From: Branchiostoma belcheri
Lineage: Eukaryota > Chordata > Leptocardii > Amphioxiformes > Branchiostomatidae
Direction of reading: 5' to 3'
Assembly (NCBI RefSeq): GCF_001625305.1
Contig: NW_017803884.1
Span: forward strand, 53,406 to 117,405
DNA: 64,000 bases
Below, piece after piece: positions 54,600 through 63,794 of this stretch. The notes beneath the pieces were generated by a model. That model was not told the DNA's origin. It made no database searches and worked only from the letters and a program-made list of their open reading frames with translations. Each line of letters opens with the position of its first letter. Position 1 is the first letter of the stretch. Both the position numbers and the translations under genes were made by a program.

Positions 54600-55080
54600 G
54601 CGTTTCACTAGCTACGAGCAAGGCAGGACAGACTTAAACCTTCCGTTGCTCTCAGACCGCCGGCAGAAGCTGTGTCTCAAGTTCGGGACTCATTTAGAAT
54701 CCCACACACCGTCAATGCTGCCACCAAAGGGTTCGGACTACCACGACAGAACAACCAGAAACAGAGACAAGTATCGACCAATTAAATGTAGGACTGAACG
54801 ACTCAGGAACTCCCCAATAGCTTACATTGTTCGCCTTTTAAATACTTAATCAAATAGTTAATGTTTTTAAGGATTAAGCTTTTAATATACCGTCTGATAA
54901 ACCTATTATTGTATAAATGCTAAATTTTATCCATCAACGTTATTTCTTTTTATACTTATATATAGGATAATTGACCCATTGTTTTATTGTCAATTGAGCC
55001 CTATGTGTAATCGGAATCCGCAATTCAGCCTGCGGGCTGCGATGGATTTTATGTCAATAAACCATTCATCATCATCATTC
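54600..55080 (+). mobile_element. LINE 3' end (ORF2 tail and 3' UTR)
   Basis: The frame ending at 54849 has SDRRQKLCLKFGTHLESHTP and 'RTERLRNSPIAYIVRLLNT', the usual last residues of CR1/jockey-like ORF2 proteins (R-x-x-L-C-L-x-F...R-T-x-R-x-x-x-S-x-I-x-x-x-x-x-L-L-N). The 3' UTR ends 'gtcaataaaccattcatcat' with a (cat) run near 55062-55080. It interrupts the surrounding DDE-like exon sequence. It is 5'-truncated. Confidence 0.8.
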
Positions 55081-55082
55081 AT

Positions 55083-55431
55083 CAAGACATGCAGCGGAAA
55101 CAAAGTACTAAGAAAATTTGCTAGTTCAGACGACGTGATTCTCGATGTGCCAATACTCCTGATGTACTCAGACGGGGGGCCTGATCACAGAGTAACATTC
55201 AAATCAGTTCAGATTACACTCCTTGTGATGTTCATTGCACTGGACTTAGATGTATTGATAGCTGTAACATACGCTCCCCGTGGCAGCTGGATGAACCCAG
55301 CAGAACGAAGCATGTCATTGCTGAACTTGGCCTTGCAAAATGGCATGCACAAGCTGAGACTTATTTATGACACCTTGGTGGGCAGGTTCAAGTCAACGTG
55401 GTACCCGGGACAGCTGATCTGCATCGATTAA
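55083..55431 (+). pseudogene. Transposase-derived fragment (YSDGGPDHRVTF motif)
   Basis: An open frame after the LINE tail: KTCSGNKVLRKFASSDDVIL, 'LLMYSDGGPDHRVTFKSVQI', then 'AVTYAPRGSWMNPAERSMSL' and LNLALQNG. The order D-G-G-x-D-H-x-x-x-F/Y-x-S-V-Q...A-P-x-x-S-x-x-N-P-x-E-R-x-M-S-x-L-N-L-x-L-Q is familiar from multi-copy marine-invertebrate proteins and looks like the last two acidic residues of a DDE-type domain. No stop until 55429. It was probably separated from its upstream part by the LINE. Confidence 0.55.
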
Positions 55432-55496
55432 GGTATGTTTGATGAAGTATTGACTTAAGGCCTATCAGCTCTGTGAAAGCAGCAATGGCTACTATT

Positions 55497-55714
55497 GTCA
55501 GCTGGTGGAGCCCTACCTCCAGAAAGGGCACACTCTCTATTGTGACAACTATTATACATCCCCTCAGTTGTTTCTGCACCTGTCGGATGCTGGGATGAAT
55601 GCCTGTGGCACGATGCGAAACCGCAAAGGGGTTCCAACACCACCCGATACGACCACGATTATAGCTTATAAGCATATAATCACGGGAATGATCCATCGCT
55701 TGTTATCAGTGTAA
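55497..55714 (+). pseudogene. piggyBac transposase fragment (middle part)
   Basis: The frame has EPYLQKGHTLYCDNYYTSPQ, then 'LFLHLSDAGMNACGTMRNRK' and GVP. G-x-x-L-Y-x-D-N-Y/F-Y-T-S-P-x-L-F...G-T-x-R-x-N/R-R-K-G-x-P is the second catalytic aspartate region of piggyBac. After GVP the sequence diverges. Confidence 0.9.
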
Positions 55715-55847
55715 GGTAGTACCTCCGTACCTCAAGGTATACTTCCTGTCTATATAAGCGATAATCATACCATCCCAGCCGTGGCGAGCTGCCGTGACAG
55801 AGTACCCATAATTTGAATTACATGTACTTGTGACTGACACCACAGGA

Positions 55848-56032
55848 ACAAGCGGGAAGGCTGATTCAAGGCAGCCAGTCAGGAGTACAAGAGAATCAAG
55901 GAGGAGGAGCCACAGCTTTACAAGAAATTCCAGCAAGAGGCAAGACAGGCTCCCAAAACAACCATTGAAGACCTGGATAAAAGGGAGAGACAACAACATG
56001 CTCAAAAGAAATACAAGAGTCTGGCTGAAACT
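55848..56032 (+). CDS. Candidate charged / coiled exon
   Basis: It lies between 'gacaccacag' and 'GAAACT|gtaagt'. The frame after an early TGA reads QEYKRIKEEEPQLYKKFQQE and 'IEDLDKRERQQHAQKKYKSL', a highly charged helical segment. It may be an N-terminal exon of a transposon-linked protein. No family. Confidence 0.35.
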
Positions 56033-56267
56033 GTAAGTTAAGTCCTGAGGAGTCAAACTAGAGACATTACTAGAGATGACCAGTTTGTTGACCAGATTTA
56101 CCCCATATACATACATGTACCAAGATTTATTGCACTGGATGTGTAATACAATATCTACATGTAAGGAGTGATGAAGGTTGATAATAAACCTCTTTAATAT
56201 AGTTAAACAAAGCAGTAGCAACATCGAATGTTTTTTATATGTACATAGTAGTTTATTGTTCCCACAC

Positions 56268-56690
56268 TGTGGTTCCAAATGAATTCAAGAATGCAAAGCT
56301 CACAACACCACAAGAGAAAGTGTGCATAGCGAATGAGTGACTCCTCGCTATAACATATAGGGACAGACGAGACGTGAGGATGCTGACGTCAGCACATAGA
56401 GCTAGGCCTGTCTCCACGAGTAAGAAACGCCACCCAGGGGAACTGATATACAAACCGGAGTGTATCCACCTGTACAACCAATGACCTGTGGACACGTCGG
56501 ACCAGATATGGTAGCATACCTCTGCTTCTGACGCCGCACCGTCAAGTGGTGGAAAAAGGCGTTATTCCACATGTTCAGCCTGGCCCTTGTCAAAGCTCAC
56601 CTGCTGCACAAGGAACATATGAAGGCCAAGCAAGAGAAATTCCTGGAACACAAGGCCTTCCAAAACCATTTTTCTTTCAACCAATTTTGC
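56268..56690 (+). pseudogene. piggyBac transposase fragment (C-terminal part)
   Basis: The frame: VPNEFKNAKLTTPQEKVCIA, a TGA, 'LLAITYRDRRDVRMLTSAHR', 'KPECIHLYNQ', TGA, PVDTSDQIW, and in the next frame 'WWKKALFHMFSLALVKAHLL'. W/Y-x-D-x-R-x-V-x-M-L-S/T-x-x-H and P-E-x-I-x-x-Y-N...G-V-D-x-S-D-Q are piggyBac signatures (third catalytic aspartate). Two stops and one frameshift. The tail is the source-type of the scrap at 31028. Confidence 0.9.
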
Positions 56691-57685
56691 AAAGAATTTT
56701 TAGCATGGAGGAAAACGATTTTCGGACTACAGTAGTGAGGACTTCAGGATTTGAAGTGAGACCCCCTGGCATGGAGCCCTGTACATGTAAGACATATCTA
56801 GTGTACCAGTGCAAGGGATTTGTATCAGAAGCTTGAGTGCTTCAGTGTAAGATATCTAAAGGCTATGTGTAACCAGTATTCCTTAAGTTTGGTAAACTGT
56901 ATAGAAAAACGGATGTTTTAAAGTGTTAGTTAATAACAGAAAAATTCAAACAAGGCCATGGCGATAATCTGCCATCAAACTTAATAGATACTACTATGTC
57001 AGAGACAGAAGTAAATCAAGCAAATGAAGAAACAAAAAACAGCAGAGATGAACCCAACATTTTTACTTCGGATTCTGATACAGATTTAGTAATCTATTCT
57101 GAAAGATTTTGAAATGATGTCGACTATCATGAGATACAAGTAACCATCTTCAAATTAGTGAGCAGGTATGTTCTGAGAGTGAAGAGTCTGTAGTAGTAGT
57201 ACAATCAGAGCAAAGGAAAAAGTCTGGACAAAGGGACAGGTCAAAGGTTTTTGTTGTCTCTGAAACTTCTTCTGGCTCTTCGTGTGATATTGATGCAAAT
57301 TTAGACTGTGAGAGAGAGAGATATCTATTCTGGGATAGCCCATTGTAGAAATGTGTTTTAAACTAAAACTAAAAACACATACTGTGAGAAAATTGGTTCA
57401 GGATCTGGACCATTACAGTCTAAAAAATTCTCAAAGCAGTATGTAACCAACATCCTCTTAGTCTTGTTCAATGTATCGAAAAACAGGATGTCTTACAAGT
57501 AATAACAACTGAGGAAAATTTGAAAACTTTTCACATACATGTAGATCATCTGTGCGCAGTTCCTTCTCAGATTTTGACAGTAACATTTACAATGAAATTA
57601 AGAATTCACCGGGTGGATGCACCAGACTCCCATCTACAAGAACAGACATGTAAGTTTAAAAACAGCATCTATGCAGACTGGTTTA

Positions 57686-57905
57686 TGGTATGATCCTAAA
57701 TATCAGCGAATCTTGAAGCAAGTTGATGAGGAGGCAAGAACCCAAGACCTCGGCAAGGCCAGAACCCAAGCACGGGAAGTGACATATTTGCTTGACTTAA
57801 AAGTAAAACACCCAGGTATGTATTCTACATTTTATAAAAAGTATTAATTATATGCTCAATACACAACACACATATGTACATCAAACTTTTAAGTATACAT
57901 TTGTA
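57686..57905 (+). repeat. Rep-tail module, copy 2 (upstream of the Rep body)
   Basis: The open frame starts 'WYDPKYQRILKQVDEE' and ends KHPGMYSTFYKKY and TAA at 57845-57847, followed by 'ttaattatatgctcaataca' and 'cacatatgtacatc'. It has the same 11-codon insertion after the first 17 residues as copy 1 at 27961; the third copy at 58699 lacks it. It ends at 'acatttgta' just before the Rep leader. Confidence 0.9.
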
Positions 57906-57932
57906 GTTTCATATGCAAATTCACTTAACAAC

Positions 57933-58836
57933 ATGGCCGCCCCCAACAGGAGAGAGGCCCCTGCTTGCAGGTGGTCCTTCACGTTGAATAATTATGGCGA
58001 TGACGACCTGGCACGCTTGCGACTTGCGAAACATCGACCCGCGGCAATCAAGTTCATGGTCGTAGGTGCGGAGGTGTCCCCGACCACCGGGACACCCCAC
58101 CTACAGGGCTACGTCAACTTTTCCAGGAAGGTTCGTACCCCGCAGGTGAAAGGGCACCTAGGCGACAGATGCCACGTGGAAAAGGCCGTCGGTAACGACC
58201 ATGACAACGAGCGGTACTGCTCGAAAGATGGCAACGTCGTCGTGCGGATGGGACATCCCATCAGACAGGGGCAGAGGAACGACCTGACGGCCGCCACCAA
58301 TTTCCTACAGGAAAATGACGGCGACCTGTCTGCACTGGCGGAAGAAATGCCATCACCGCGGTCTAGAGGCCTATGTCTCGTACGCCCGCCTGCAGCCGGC
58401 CCGTGACTTCCTGACCCGCTGTTTCGTCTTCGTTGGGCCGCCGGGATGTGGCAAGAGTAGGTTGGTACGGGAATACCTGCCAGATGACACAACCACCTAC
58501 TACAAACCGGAAGGGGGCTGGTTCGACGGATACATGGGTCAAAGTGATGTTGTTTTAAACGACTTCCACGGCGACATCCCCCGGCCAACCTTTTTGAATA
58601 TGGTTGACCGCTATCCGTTGCGTGTACCAATCAAGGGCGGCTTTGTCAACTTTGCCGCAAGAAGGGTTTGGATTACTACAAACATCTTTCCAAACCACTG
58701 GTATGATCCTAAATATCAGCGAATCTTGAAGCAAGTTGATGAGGAAGTAAGAACCCAAGCACGGGAAGTGACATATTTGCTTGACTCAAAAGTAAAACAC
58801 CCAGGTATGTATTCTACATTTTATAAAAAGTATTAA
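57933..58836 (+). pseudogene. Endogenous CRESS-DNA virus Rep (circovirus-like), one frameshift
   Basis: Rep starts rolling-circle replication of circular ssDNA viruses by nicking the origin and then acting as a helicase. The ATG at 57933 is the natural start; about 300 codons, as usual for circovirus-type Reps. HUH endonuclease: motif I FTLNNY (residues 16-21), motif II HLQG (56-59), motif III YCSK with the nicking tyrosine (95-98). Helicase (in the second frame, from about 58350): Walker A GPPGCGKS (58436-), Walker B VVLNDF (58549-), motif C WITTN (58670-). One +1 shift near 58345-58360 separates the halves; I see no other stop. The body is clearly GC-richer than its surroundings, while the last 45 codons from WYDPKYQ on are AT-rich and are the repeat's Rep-tail module. 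No capsid gene or stem-loop origin was seen. Endogenous relic; product unlikely as is. Confidence 0.92.
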
Positions 58837-58930
58837 TTATATGCTCAATACACAACACACATATGTACATCTGTACATCAAACTTTTAAGTATACATTTG
58901 TACATTTACACTACTAGAATTTGAAAGGCA
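58699..58930 (+). repeat. Rep-tail module, copy 3 (in frame with Rep)
   Basis: It encodes the final part of the Rep frame (WYDPKYQRILKQVDEEV to TFYKKY, TAA at 58834-58836) and continues with the same 3' sequence as copies 1 and 2. Beyond 'acatttgta' it runs on with 'catttacactactagaattt', as in copy 1 but not copy 2. Confidence 0.9.
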
Positions 58931-59430
58931 TTTCTGAATTTTCTTTTTTTGTAGTTTGCAGGTTCTTTTACTCTGTGCTTATGATTATTCTGTGCTAAAT
59001 AAAACATACCACATAAAAAGTGATTGATATATTGTCCATTTGATTCAAATGAGTACTTTTTTCAGGGTGCAAGAATTATTGTTTTATCAGCATGCCATCT
59101 AGTGCAAGAGTACTAGGCATCCTTCATTTTTGAACCACACCAATTTTAAATTTTGAACCAGCCTTTTTCCTCAGAATGATCAAGGACCTAGAGAAATCCT
59201 TCCAGAACAGGGGATCTTGAGTTTTTGTTGACTTCATGGCTCCTATCGTACCATTTTAGGCCATAATTATAAGAAGTACTGTTTACATTCAGGAGCCTCA
59301 ATGCTAAGTTGTCAAGACAGTTGAAAACAATCAACTGACAATGATGCTGGCTCAACTGCCAGTAGTCCGCGTGCATCAAGCAGCAGTCAACAGGACTACT
59401 ACATTGTTCGCTATGAGAAAATTGTCGAGC
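58931..59430. other. No recognisable gene
   Basis: AT-rich, with 'aataaa' near 58998. Nothing assigned. Confidence 0.5.
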
Positions 59431-59695
59431 TTTTCAAAAACAAGAGTTGTTCCGAATGTGGCGCAGAGTTGATGGTATACAAAAGTTTCTCACCGGATGT
59501 GCACTCACGTTAAAGTATACCTGTCCTAGGTCCCACTGTGGCATTCTCAACTCCACGTTGGTGACGGCACTTCTTTTGAGGGAAATATTCTCCCTGCAGC
59601 GATTGTCATGGCTGGTGGTACCCTTACCAACTTTTCTGACATCGCGCAAACATTTCACCTTCAGTGTTTGTTTTTTTGGGGGGGGGGGGTGGACC
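59431..59695 (+). pseudogene. Kolobok-like transposase, N-proximal part
   Basis: Frames read 'NKSCSECGAELMVYKSFSPD' (59438-) and then 'GNILPAAIVMAGGTLTNFSD' (about 59580-). A C-x-x-C-x/G followed downstream by G-N-x-L/I-x-A-A-x-x-x-x-G-x-T is the order seen before the catalytic core in THAP/Kolobok-type proteins. The part that should come next appears at 60262, with a piggyBac piece in between. Several frame changes. Superfamily naming is tentative. Confidence 0.5.
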
Positions 59696-59809
59696 TCACC
59701 ACACCCACACCCTATTGCGTGGCCAGTAGCCTCCCTAAAACTGTTTTTGTGCCATCCCCAAAAGATCTCACACACGACATCGTCTCCCGGCTCACGAGCC
59801 CTACATCCA

Positions 59810-60275
59810 GTCAGGTAGAACCTTGTACTGTGACAACTATTATACCTCACCACAGTTATTCTTGGACCTGTCAGATGTGAAGACCACCACCTGTGAAACC
59901 ATGAGGAATAGGAAGGGGATTCCAAATGCTTTTAAAGATGCCACTGTGAGCACCCGATAACAGAAGTTCTGCTTGATCAATGGCACCTTCCTGGCCATGA
60001 AATACAAGGACAGGAGGGACGTAAAGAGATACTGACCACCGCACTCAGTGCAAAGCTGGTTGACACTGGTAAGCATAGCCGTGACGGAGAGGTAAAGAAG
60101 AAGCCCGAGTGTATCAACCAGTATAACAAGTTCATGGGCGCCGTGGATACATCGGATCAAATGGTGGCGTACTTTCTGAGCTTTAGGAGCGGAGGCGCAC
60201 CTTTAAAAGGTGGAAGAAGGCATTTTCCTATCTGTTTAGCCTTGCCATCTGTAATGCTTACATTCTCTACAAGGT
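59810..60275 (+). pseudogene. piggyBac transposase fragment
   Basis: It contains 'GRTLYCDNYYTSPQLFLDLS' (about 59820-59880), MRNRKGIPNAFKD, 'FLAMKYKDRRDVKRY', then 'CINQYNKFMGAVDTSDQMVA' (60110-60175) and 'AFSYLFSLAICNAYILYK' in shifting frames. These are the second and third catalytic aspartate regions of piggyBac; the order is right but frame changes and at least two stops break it. It sits between two parts of the Kolobok-like relic. Confidence 0.9.
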
Positions 60276-60665
60276 CACTGTTAGGGGACCGGAGATGTGA
60301 TTCTCCAGGGTATAATGCAAAATACTGCAGCTACACGTTTATGGAGGAATAAAGCAAGTACATTGTTGACTTTCAACTTGTGGAATTATCTGAAACCACC
60401 AGTTCCCAGGAGATGGAGAAGAAGGGCTTCTTTACGTCACTGGAATTACTGCAAAACGAGGGTATGAACATTGTTTGCATTACTACCGACCGGCATGTAG
60501 GAATAAGAGCCGCCCAGAAGCAGCGTCAATATCGTGACATTGACCACTAGTCTTCCACATGGCAAAGTCAGCCAAGATGAAACTGGAGGCGCACGCAAAA
60601 ACAAGGAACAAGGACCATTTCCCATGGCTGAAGGCTGTATCCACACACGGATAGAGGAGCAAATC
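60262..60665 (+). pseudogene. Kolobok-like transposase, catalytic-core part
   Basis: The frame 'LLGDRRCDSPGYNAKYCSYT' then FMEE and a stop, 'SKYIVDFQLVELSETTSSQE', 'MEKKGFFTSLELLQNEGMNI' and VCITTDRHVGIRAAQK. G-D-x-R-x-D-S-P-G-x-x-A-K-Y-x-x-Y-T/S...M-E-x-x-G-F/x...T-D-R-H is the core region with two candidate catalytic aspartates. Then HMAKSAKMKLEAHAK follows (60555-), also seen at 31358. One in-frame stop (60349) and later frame changes. Confidence 0.65.
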
Positions 60666-60844
60666 AGTGTACAAGCGGGAAATTGTACAACAGGTGATGC
60701 TCAGAATTCTAAATTTGATTGTCAGACTAAAACAACTGTAGAACTAAAAAAAATCGAGTACAGATGAGGTTTCGTTTACGTTAACAAACACACTTAGTGA
60801 ACCTGTGTCAATAGATTCAGGAAAAATGCAAAAGTATCAGTTGC
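60666..60844. other. Spacer
   Basis: AT-rich, with a short frame; nothing recognised. Confidence 0.4.
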
Positions 60845-61130
60845 TTAACAAGCAGCATCTTAAGTATGATTCATTCAAACAAGGACAGTTAGAGGTTATA
60901 CGGTGTTTACAAGATAAAAGAGATGTTTTTTTTGCGGTGGCCAACTGGAGCAGGCAAATCGCTTATTCATAAATTTTTTTTTGCATTTGTTAACAATAAA
61001 ATTGTCTTTGTCATCACACCAACCATATCTCTAATGATAGACCAGTGTAATAGTCTTAATCTTAAAAATTGTCTTTCAGCCTGTTTTCTTCCTACGTTGA
61101 AAGTAAGTCGTTGGTCTGACTTGTTTTGGT
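60845..61130 (+). pseudogene. RecQ-like helicase fragment (Q motif, motifs I and Ia)
   Basis: First 'LKYDSFKQGQLEVIRCLQDK' with RDVFF, then after a 1-base shift at the T-run near 60930 'WPTGAGKSLIHKFFFAFVNN', 'KIVFVITPTISLMIDQCNSL' and NLKNCLSACFL. F-x-x-G-Q-x-E-V-I...P-T-G-A-G-K-S...V-x-x-P-x-I-S-L-M-x-D-Q is typical of RecQ-family DNA helicases. No DEAH box follows. Decayed. Confidence 0.8.
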
Positions 61131-61139
61131 TGTTTGTCC

Positions 61140-61414
61140 AAGGAGTTATTTTCCTTGTTTTGACAACAAACATGGTCGAAGGGTGGTGTCCCTCTAACTC
61201 TGTAACTCGACGTATACTGGTCATTGGCCACACCTTTATATCCCGTCACGATTCCTTTGTGGAAAGTCGAGCCAGCACGGCCGGGGGGCGAGTTGTTAGC
61301 AGACATTTCTGGCTGGATAATAATATAGTCAAGTGGCTGTCACGGCCGGGCGGAAAGGTGTCTAACTTGGGGTTGGTTGGTGAGGTGGTTGTGTGGCTAC
61401 CTAGAATGGGATAA
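61140..61414 (+). pseudogene. SGNH-like domain start, joined in frame to the helicase piece
   Basis: The same frame runs on from the helicase piece into RILVIGHTFISRHDSFVESR, 'FWLDNNIVKWLSRPGGKVSN' and LGLVGEVV, ending TAA-type at 61412. I/V-x-G-x-S/T-F-I/V-x-R...L-x-x-x-x-V-x-W-x-x-x-x-G is the start of SGNH/GDSL-like domains that lancelet retroelement proteins often carry. Residue T replaces the catalytic S of G-H-S. The link with 49098 is noted there. Confidence 0.45.
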
Positions 61415-61978
61415 TACCAGACCCCTCCCAGCATGTATTTACAACAAGATACGAATGACTTCAGCACAGCTCAGACACAAGGATATAGGTCTTCTCAGGA
61501 GAGAGAATAATCGCAAAATATGTTGAAAATAGTTACCATCTTAAAAATTGAAAGTATACTCGCCTGCACTCATGGACAAGCTGTAATCAACCCCGCCACC
61601 AACAGACTGAGTGCGTACGTGTAAACACATGTTCCAGGTGAAGTCTGCCACGGAACAGAATTGTGGACCGTGCTGGAAAGAAACTACCATTGGTGCAGTC
61701 AATTGTACACACCTACTCCATCTTTCGTGGCCTAATGGCTGACAGCTGTGAAGTCCAGAGCAAAACCGCCATTCATTGACCTTGAGACTAATGGATCTTT
61801 AAAATACCCAATATCTTTAAATAAGACAGATGCTATATGGCAGTAACAATATGTCCTCCAGAATTTTTCGAAGGCTCATTTATGCCCATTCTACAAGGAG
61901 TTGTTTCAACTCAACCAATGGCAAATACTCTACCAACACAACTAAGAGACGTATCACAAATTACTTCATCCACTACAA
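61415..61978. other. No recognisable gene
   Basis: Mixed composition; short frames only. Confidence 0.5.
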
Positions 61979-62640
61979 GTGAATTTGATATGGAAACTAG
62001 GCTATACTACCACATGGGATGATGCCAACCCAAGAAAGACACTTGAAGCATATGAAGACGATGAGACCCGAGCACATGAAGGCAATAAGACCCATGCACA
62101 TGAAAGCGATAAGACGCAAGCACATGGAGACAAAAATGGTACTTCAAAAGTCGGCCTCTCTGATGATGAAGTAGCTAAGTACCAGACACATGCTGATGCT
62201 TTCCTTGGGACATTTATGTCACCTGTATGGAGGAGCAGAACTGACACCAGACATGATAAAGATTATTGCAGTGGTGCCACTGTTATTACAAATGTTACCA
62301 TGTCTGTCAATGGTGCGGTTTTCTACTGAAGGACCAGAACATGTCCATTATATGCATTTGTGCTTTTACTACTCACACACACCCCGAGGTGGTGGAAGAG
62401 GGAAGCCAGACATCATATTGATGTTATTTGAATTGATATGGAGGAACTTGCGGTATCTCATTGCCACGTGCAACAATTCCTAAGAGACTGCAGCAGTAGA
62501 AGCATTTGTTAACTTTGAAAAATACGTAAAACTCCATATGCTCTGGAATACGTTTATTGCTCATCGCAGAGCCAGTGTCCTTGTCACCCTGAATTTTATA
62601 ACAGTATCTTCACGGCTCCAAGAACGGCAAAAAACGTTAC
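61979..62640 (+). pseudogene. Unassigned coding-like block with a 24-bp repeat
   Basis: The frame 61979-62329 contains three units of a 24-bp repeat (E-T-R-A-H-E-G-N / K-T-H-A-H-E-S-D / K-T-Q-A-H-G-D) at about 62061-62133 and then SDDEVAKYQTHADAFLGTFM. The next frame goes on with 'ELTPDMIKIIAVVPLLLQML' and VRFSTEGPEHVHYMHLCFYY, and then GGRGKPDIILMLFELIWRNL. The F-S-T-E-G...Y-x-H...G-G-R-G stretch is one I associate with multi-copy lancelet proteins of unknown function. At least one frameshift. Confidence 0.4.
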
Positions 62641-63189
62641 GACAGGGGACAGCTACTGCAGGGGACAACACTTCCCGAGTCTGTTGTAACAGCCAGACAC
62701 AAATATTTGGAGCTGTAGAAAACTATAGCTGACAATGGGTCCTTCCTACGATGCATTTCAACTTTAGGTCCGTAGAAGATTTATACGTTGACCGGGAGTA
62801 CCATTTCAGTTTGAATCATGGCGGCACTAGAGATAGACAAGACTGTTGTAGCTCCTGACTTTTCTTCTTTCAACATCGTAAGTTTGTTGTGCATTGAGAA
62901 ACCATAGTTCCAGATCCTTGATATTGTCTCTGCAAACCTGCGATATTGCCACATTTCTCTGGCCACGTCAATGAGACAGCGACACTGGGCTCTGATTACC
63001 GACAGACAACAATAGGGTACTTTTCTCCTCCACAAAGGCAGATGTAGCGGTGTTCAATCAGCACTTACAGGATCATGCCCCACATATGCCAGTGAATGTA
63101 TCTGCAGGCAGCTGCCTTTGGCTAGGCAGCTATCTTTGGCTAGGCTGAAAAAGTATGAGGTGAGAAGAGAGGAGGATCTAGGACGGCAG
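62641..63189. other. Weak frames, no assigned gene
   Basis: The minus frame 62781-63035 (C-x-x... with W-R-R-K) is open but unassigned. A duplicated 'ggctaggcagc/tatctttggc' stretch lies near 63118-63140. Confidence 0.4.
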
Positions 63190-63715
63190 CTTCTCTGTGG
63201 TACTCGATGACCGTGCCTACAAAGTGAATGACAGTTGTACTCAGTGCTCATGCGGATACTTGATTTGCATGGGCGTGGCATGCAGGCATGTGTTTGCTGC
63301 CAGGTATGAAGGCAAAATGATAATTGTACAAACTAACCAGTTTGTGATGGACAGAGTGCGCAGGCGCGGCAGGGAATTGTGGGAAAATTCATCTGGGAGC
63401 TACCAAGTGAGATTACATGGGGGTGGTCAGGCCCACTTACACCTAATGTCATACCACTGCTGAGTGGCTGACGTCTAGAGGGATGCGGAGGCAATTTGAG
63501 CTTTTTGACTTGGCCCTAGTCGCCAATCGCTGTATCAAAGTAAAACCCAACCACAAAGCGTTATCACATGCAAAGCACTTCCTGCCAGACAACCAACATC
63601 AAGGATTGCAAAATACAGAGACTTTAAGACCTGTAAAGAGATCGCTGATGTTAAAGGCCTGTGTGGCCAGAAGGAGTATAACGATCATATCAAACAGCTT
63701 TGCTTCATCCTGAAA
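63190..63715 (+). pseudogene. SWIM zinc-finger / MULE-type transposase C-terminal relic
   Basis: The frame has YKVNDSCTQCSCGYLICMGV with ACRHVFAARYEG: C-x-C-x(n)-C-x-H, the SWIM finger usual after the catalytic domain of MULE transposases. It continues with RRRGRELWENSSGSYQVRLH to a TGA (63461). Beyond it, at about 63620-63700, 'KTCKEIADVKGLCGQKEYND' in another frame matches the kind of helical C-terminal segment found there. The catalytic part is missing upstream. Confidence 0.7.
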
Positions 63716-63794
63716 TGCTATAAATCCAACCGACCAGGAACTTGCATCTGTCCCGAACACACCGAACGAGAAGGTCACATCGCATCGGTTTGAC

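Larger units (their letters stand above)
56748..58930 (+). repeat. Dispersed repeat, copy B (contains the viral Rep)
   Basis: Second copy of the repeat at 26173-28240, with the same order of landmarks: 'ggatttgaagtgagaccccc' (56752), the DEPNIFTSDSDTDL frame (57050), the 'QRKKSGQR' frame (57210), the RIHRVDAPDSHLQEQ frame (57600), and the Rep-tail module (57686-57905). After that first module, copy B has about 790 bp of GC-rich Rep sequence and then a second Rep-tail module (58699-58930). Copy A has a single module and no Rep body. Confidence 0.85.

Noticed and set aside
57848-57932. Replication origin or capsid promoter upstream of Rep
   Set aside because: No stem-loop with a nick-site nonamer and no divergent capsid frame could be found; the sequence is the repeat's 3' module.
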